Positions 61,901 through 64,000 of a DNA stretch of 64,000 bases are shown here, one piece after another. Each line of letters begins with the position of its first letter. Position 1 is the first letter of the stretch. A program made the translations under genes and the position numbers. The DNA lies in NCBI RefSeq assembly GCF_001280065.1, contig NZ_LGEA01000091.1, positions 1 through 64,000 on the forward strand, read 5' to 3'. Under the pieces are notes generated by a model that saw nothing but the letters and a program-made list of their open reading frames with translations, had not been told where the DNA came from and searched no databases. Source of the stretch: Streptomyces sp. NRRL B-1140. Its GTDB lineage: Bacteria; Actinomycetota; Actinomycetes; Streptomycetales; Streptomycetaceae.

Positions 61901-62857
61901 CTACTCGCCGCGGGCGAAAGTCTGCCGGTACTCGGTCGGCGTGGTGCCGAGAATGCGCTGGAAGTGCAGCCGCAGATTCGCACCGGTGCCCAGGCCGACG
62001 TCGGCGGCGATCTGCTCGACGCCGCGTTCCGAACGTTCCAGCAGCTCACGGGCCACGTCGATGCGGGCGCGCATGACCCACTGCATCGGCGTGTACCCCG
62101 TGTCCTCGACGAAGCGCCGCGACAACGTGCGCGCCGAGACCCCCGCGTGCCGCGCGAGCCCGTCGAGGGTGAGGGGCTCACCGAGCCGGTGCAGCGCCCA
62201 CTCGCGGGTGGCGGCGAACCGCTCGCCCAGCGGTTCGGGGACGCTGCGCGGCACGTACTGCGCCTGGCCGCCGCTGCGATAGGGGGCGGCGACCAGGCGC
62301 CTGGCCGCGTGGTTCGACGCGGCGACGCCGAGGTCGCCGCGCAGGATGTGCAGGCACAGGTCGATGCCCGAGGCGGCGCCCGCCGAGGTCAGCACGCTGC
62401 CCTCGTCGACGAACAGCACGTTCTCGTCGACCCGGACGAGCGGATGCTTCGCCGCGAGCGCCCGTGTGTAGTGCCAGTGCGTCGTGGCGCGTCTGCCGTC
62501 GAGCAGGCCGGTCGCGGCGAGCGCGAAGGCGCCCGTGGAGATGGCGGCGAGCCGCGCGCCCCGGGCGTGGGCGGCGATCAGCGCCTCGACGACGGCCCGC
62601 GGCGGGTCGTCGCGGTCCGGGAACCGGTAGCCGGGGAGGAAGACGATGTCGGCCCACGCGAGCGCGTCCAGGCCGTGGGCGACGGAGTACGACAGGCCGT
62701 CGCCGCCGGTCACCGGGCCGGGCGCCGCCCCGCACACACGCACCTCGTACGGCATGCTCGCGCGGGTGGTGAACACCTGCGCGGGGATGCCGACGTCGAG
62801 CGGCTTCGCGCCCGGGAGCACGAGGACGGCGACGCGGTGCAGGCGGGAGGACGGCAC
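61901..62857 (-). CDS. GlxA-family transcriptional regulator (DJ-1/PfpI + AraC)
   Basis: A 318-residue regulator. The N-terminal DJ-1/PfpI-like domain (about 5-180; RVAVLVLPGAKPLDVGIPAQVF, with the nucleophile elbow AISTGAFALAATGLL in which the usual Cys is Thr) is followed by a C-terminal AraC double HTH (about 215-310; LTLDGLARHAGVSARTLSRRFVEDTGYTPMQWV). The start GTG 62857 is chosen because the Arg-rich upstream extension is unlike the family. TACCCT lies just upstream, which could make it leaderless. It is probably a regulator of the adjacent gap. Confidence 0.85.
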   Translation of the reverse strand: MPSSRLHRVAVLVLPGAKPLDVGIPAQVFTTRASMPYEVRVCGAAPGPVTGGDGLSYSVAHGLDALAWADIVFLPGYRFPDRDDPPRAVVEALIAAHARGARLAAISTGAFALAATGLLDGRRATTHWHYTRALAAKHPLVRVDENVLFVDEGSVLTSAGAASGIDLCLHILRGDLGVAASNHAARRLVAAPYRSGGQAQYVPRSVPEPLGERFAATREWALHRLGEPLTLDGLARHAGVSARTLSRRFVEDTGYTPMQWVMRARIDVARELLERSERGVEQIAADVGLGTGANLRLHFQRILGTTPTEYRQTFARGE

Positions 62858-62921
62858 CGGGACAGGGTACGAGGTGCGAGGAGCGGCGCCCGGGTACGAG
62901 CCGGCGGCCGAGTCCCCCCGG

Positions 62922-63377
62922 TCAGGCGGACTTCGCTGCGGCGCGCTTCGGGCTCCTGGACTTACCGGTGCCCGTGCCCGTGCTCCTCGTCTTGCCGCTG
63001 CCCGAGTCGGTTCGGCCTGTGCCGCTTCGGCCCGTGCCCGCGGACGCCGTCTTCCGCTTGGGCTTCTGCGTGGGTGCGTCCGTGCGGGACGCGTCTGCGC
63101 GGGACGCCTCATCGGGCGCTGTTCTCGCGTCCGATCGCGTCGCCCGCTCCTGCGCCGTCGCCCACTTCAGCTCGATCTCCAGCTCGATCTCCCCCTCACC
63201 GATCTCCACCTCCATCTCGCTGTGGAGATCGTCGGGGATCCGCAGGCCTAGCGTGCCGGGGCCGAGTTCCAGCTCGGCGTCCCCGCCTTCCCGCAGTGCG
63301 TCCGCGAGTGCCGTGAGCTGGTCGGCGGCCTCCTGGCGTGACAGGGAGCGCTTCTGCTCGAACTTGAGGTCCTTCAT
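62922..63377 (-). CDS. amphi-Trp domain-containing protein
   Basis: A 151-residue protein. The N-terminal amphi-Trp domain (about 1-70; DLKFEQKRSLSRQEAADQL, GLRIPDDLHSEMEVEIGEGEIELEIELKW) is followed by a disordered basic Lys/Ser/Thr/Gly-rich tail. The start is ATG 63377 with GGAGGG at good spacing. Function unknown; the basic tail may bind nucleic acid. Confidence 0.82.
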   Translation of the reverse strand: MKDLKFEQKRSLSRQEAADQLTALADALREGGDAELELGPGTLGLRIPDDLHSEMEVEIGEGEIELEIELKWATAQERATRSDARTAPDEASRADASRTDAPTQKPKRKTASAGTGRSGTGRTDSGSGKTRSTGTGTGKSRSPKRAAAKSA

Positions 63378-63443
63378 GGGGCCCTCCGATATGGCAGAAA
63401 AGAGTGGATACAACCATCTTGGCTTGTTGCCCGGACTCGCGCG

Positions 63444-63668
63444 TCAGCCACCCGTCTCCGGGCCCCAGCGCTCCGGCCCCACCCCGCGCCAGTCGATCCA
63501 CGGCACCTCCGCCACGTCGGCGGGGTCGATCTCCAGGCCCGCGCGGCGCAGGAACTCCGCGACGTCGGTCACGTTGTGGGCGAGGCCGAGGATCTCACCG
63601 TCCACGCGCACGCGACGGCCGCCCGAGGGCGAGGGTGGGTGCACGATCACGCGAATCGGTCCGGCCAT
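63444..63668 (-). CDS. Unrecognised small protein
   Basis: A 74-residue protein from ATG 63668 (MAGPIRVIVHPPSPSGGRRV), with a DVAEFLRRAGLEIDPADVAEV segment and a Trp-rich end. A longer start at GTG 63716 is possible because it overlaps the upstream stop (GTGA), which would indicate coupling. No family is recognised. It is probably co-transcribed with the gene at 63713. Confidence 0.6.
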   Translation of the reverse strand: MAGPIRVIVHPPSPSGGRRVRVDGEILGLAHNVTDVAEFLRRAGLEIDPADVAEVPWIDWRGVGPERWGPETGG

Positions 63669-63712
63669 GCCTTCAGGATCGTCCGGGACGTACGGTCCCG
63701 CAGGCCGGAGCG

Positions 63713-63946
63713 TCACCGGGGGAGCCGCCCACGCACGTCCCCCACGGTCCTGCCCAGCTCCCGCAGCTCACACCACGCCGCCGGGCTCGGCCGTCGCCGC
63801 TGCCAGTAGGGGTGGAAGTACGTCTGGACCGACAGCCGGTACAGACGCCGACGCAGCTCGGTGCGGCCGGGCCGACGGGCGAGCTGCCGGTAGGTGGCAC
63901 TCCACTCCCGTTGCGCCCGGACGAGGTCGTCGGGAAACGTTCGCAT
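63713..63946 (-). CDS. Unrecognised small protein
   Basis: A 77-residue Arg-rich protein (MRTFPDDLVRAQREWSATYR start) with Trp/Tyr-rich middle (TYFHPYWQRRRPSPAAW). It is upstream of and just ahead of the 63444 gene. The ATG at 63946 has a weak ribosome-binding site. No family is recognised. Confidence 0.55.
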   Translation of the reverse strand: MRTFPDDLVRAQREWSATYRQLARRPGRTELRRRLYRLSVQTYFHPYWQRRRPSPAAWCELRELGRTVGDVRGRLPR

Positions 63947-64000
63947 GACTGAATTCAAGCATGTGTTCGATTTTTTGGGCCAGTGGAGGACGCGGCGGAG

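Overview
The window is chromosomal DNA from a high-GC actinomycete and almost certainly a Streptomyces. The evidence is the very GC-rich codon use, GTG starts, a 68-residue BldC, a DUF3073 protein, an Lsr2 paralogue, a valine dehydrogenase, a parS site and the order bldC / vdh / purM-purF / purL-Q-S / lsr2 / purC / purD / dnaX, which is the conserved core order I know from Streptomyces. Coordinates include stop codons. Starts were chosen from ribosome-binding sites, overlaps and family lengths. Region 1 (1-9.4 kb): an asparagine-synthase-like enzyme that lacks the glutaminase cysteine, an NsdA-like developmental regulator, an L-2-hydroxyglutarate oxidase, TrmB, a PrsW-type membrane protease, and an M23 cell-wall hydrolase behind a c-di-AMP (ydaO-type) riboswitch. 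Region 2 (9.8-12.5 kb): initiator tRNA-Met, then a small MarR-controlled locus. It holds a reductase-deaminase fusion with RibD domains in reversed order, a probably leaderless MarR gene and a GTP cyclohydrolase II. Three related palindromes sit at its promoters. Region 3 (12.5-19.2 kb): a stressosome and partner-switching locus. RsbR, RsbS, RsbT and an ATPase-SpoIIE phosphatase form one overlapping operon, next to a GAF-PP2C phosphatase, two MarR regulators and a SigB-type sigma factor. A 14-bp motif is nearly identical upstream of rsbR and of the sigma gene. Region 4 (19.3-28.1 kb): tRNA-Lys, a DEAD-box helicase whose RGG tail is frameshifted, a lipoprotein, then an integration scar. The scar has a large serine integrase, a methyltransferase remnant, a CadD transporter with its C-terminus replaced, an HTH fragment, and two metallopeptidase paralogues in inverted orientation, one broken. 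A metallophosphoesterase follows. Region 5 (28.1-37.2 kb): tRNA-Glu, tRNA-Asp, a perfect parS palindrome, tRNA-Phe, hrpA, a second identical tRNA-Asp, a DUF6274 gene, bldC, an unrecognised conserved gene, vdh and a DUF3073 gene. Region 6 (37.2-59.6 kb): most of de novo purine synthesis (purM, purF, purL, purQ, purS, purC, purD), interleaved with a META-domain lipoprotein, a mycothiol-type enzyme, an ArsR-type regulator, lsr2, three tRNA-Gly genes, an ABC exporter with its own two-component system, a DMFase-like protein, a degenerate M48-like membrane protein, dnaX, the small SRP RNA and tRNA-Ser. One tRNA-Gly(UCC) lacks the normal T-loop and D-loop signatures and resembles the cell-wall tRNA-Gly of staphylococci. 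Region 7 (59.8-64 kb): a lipoprotein, a GAPDH next to a GlxA-type regulator, an amphi-Trp protein and two small unrecognised genes.
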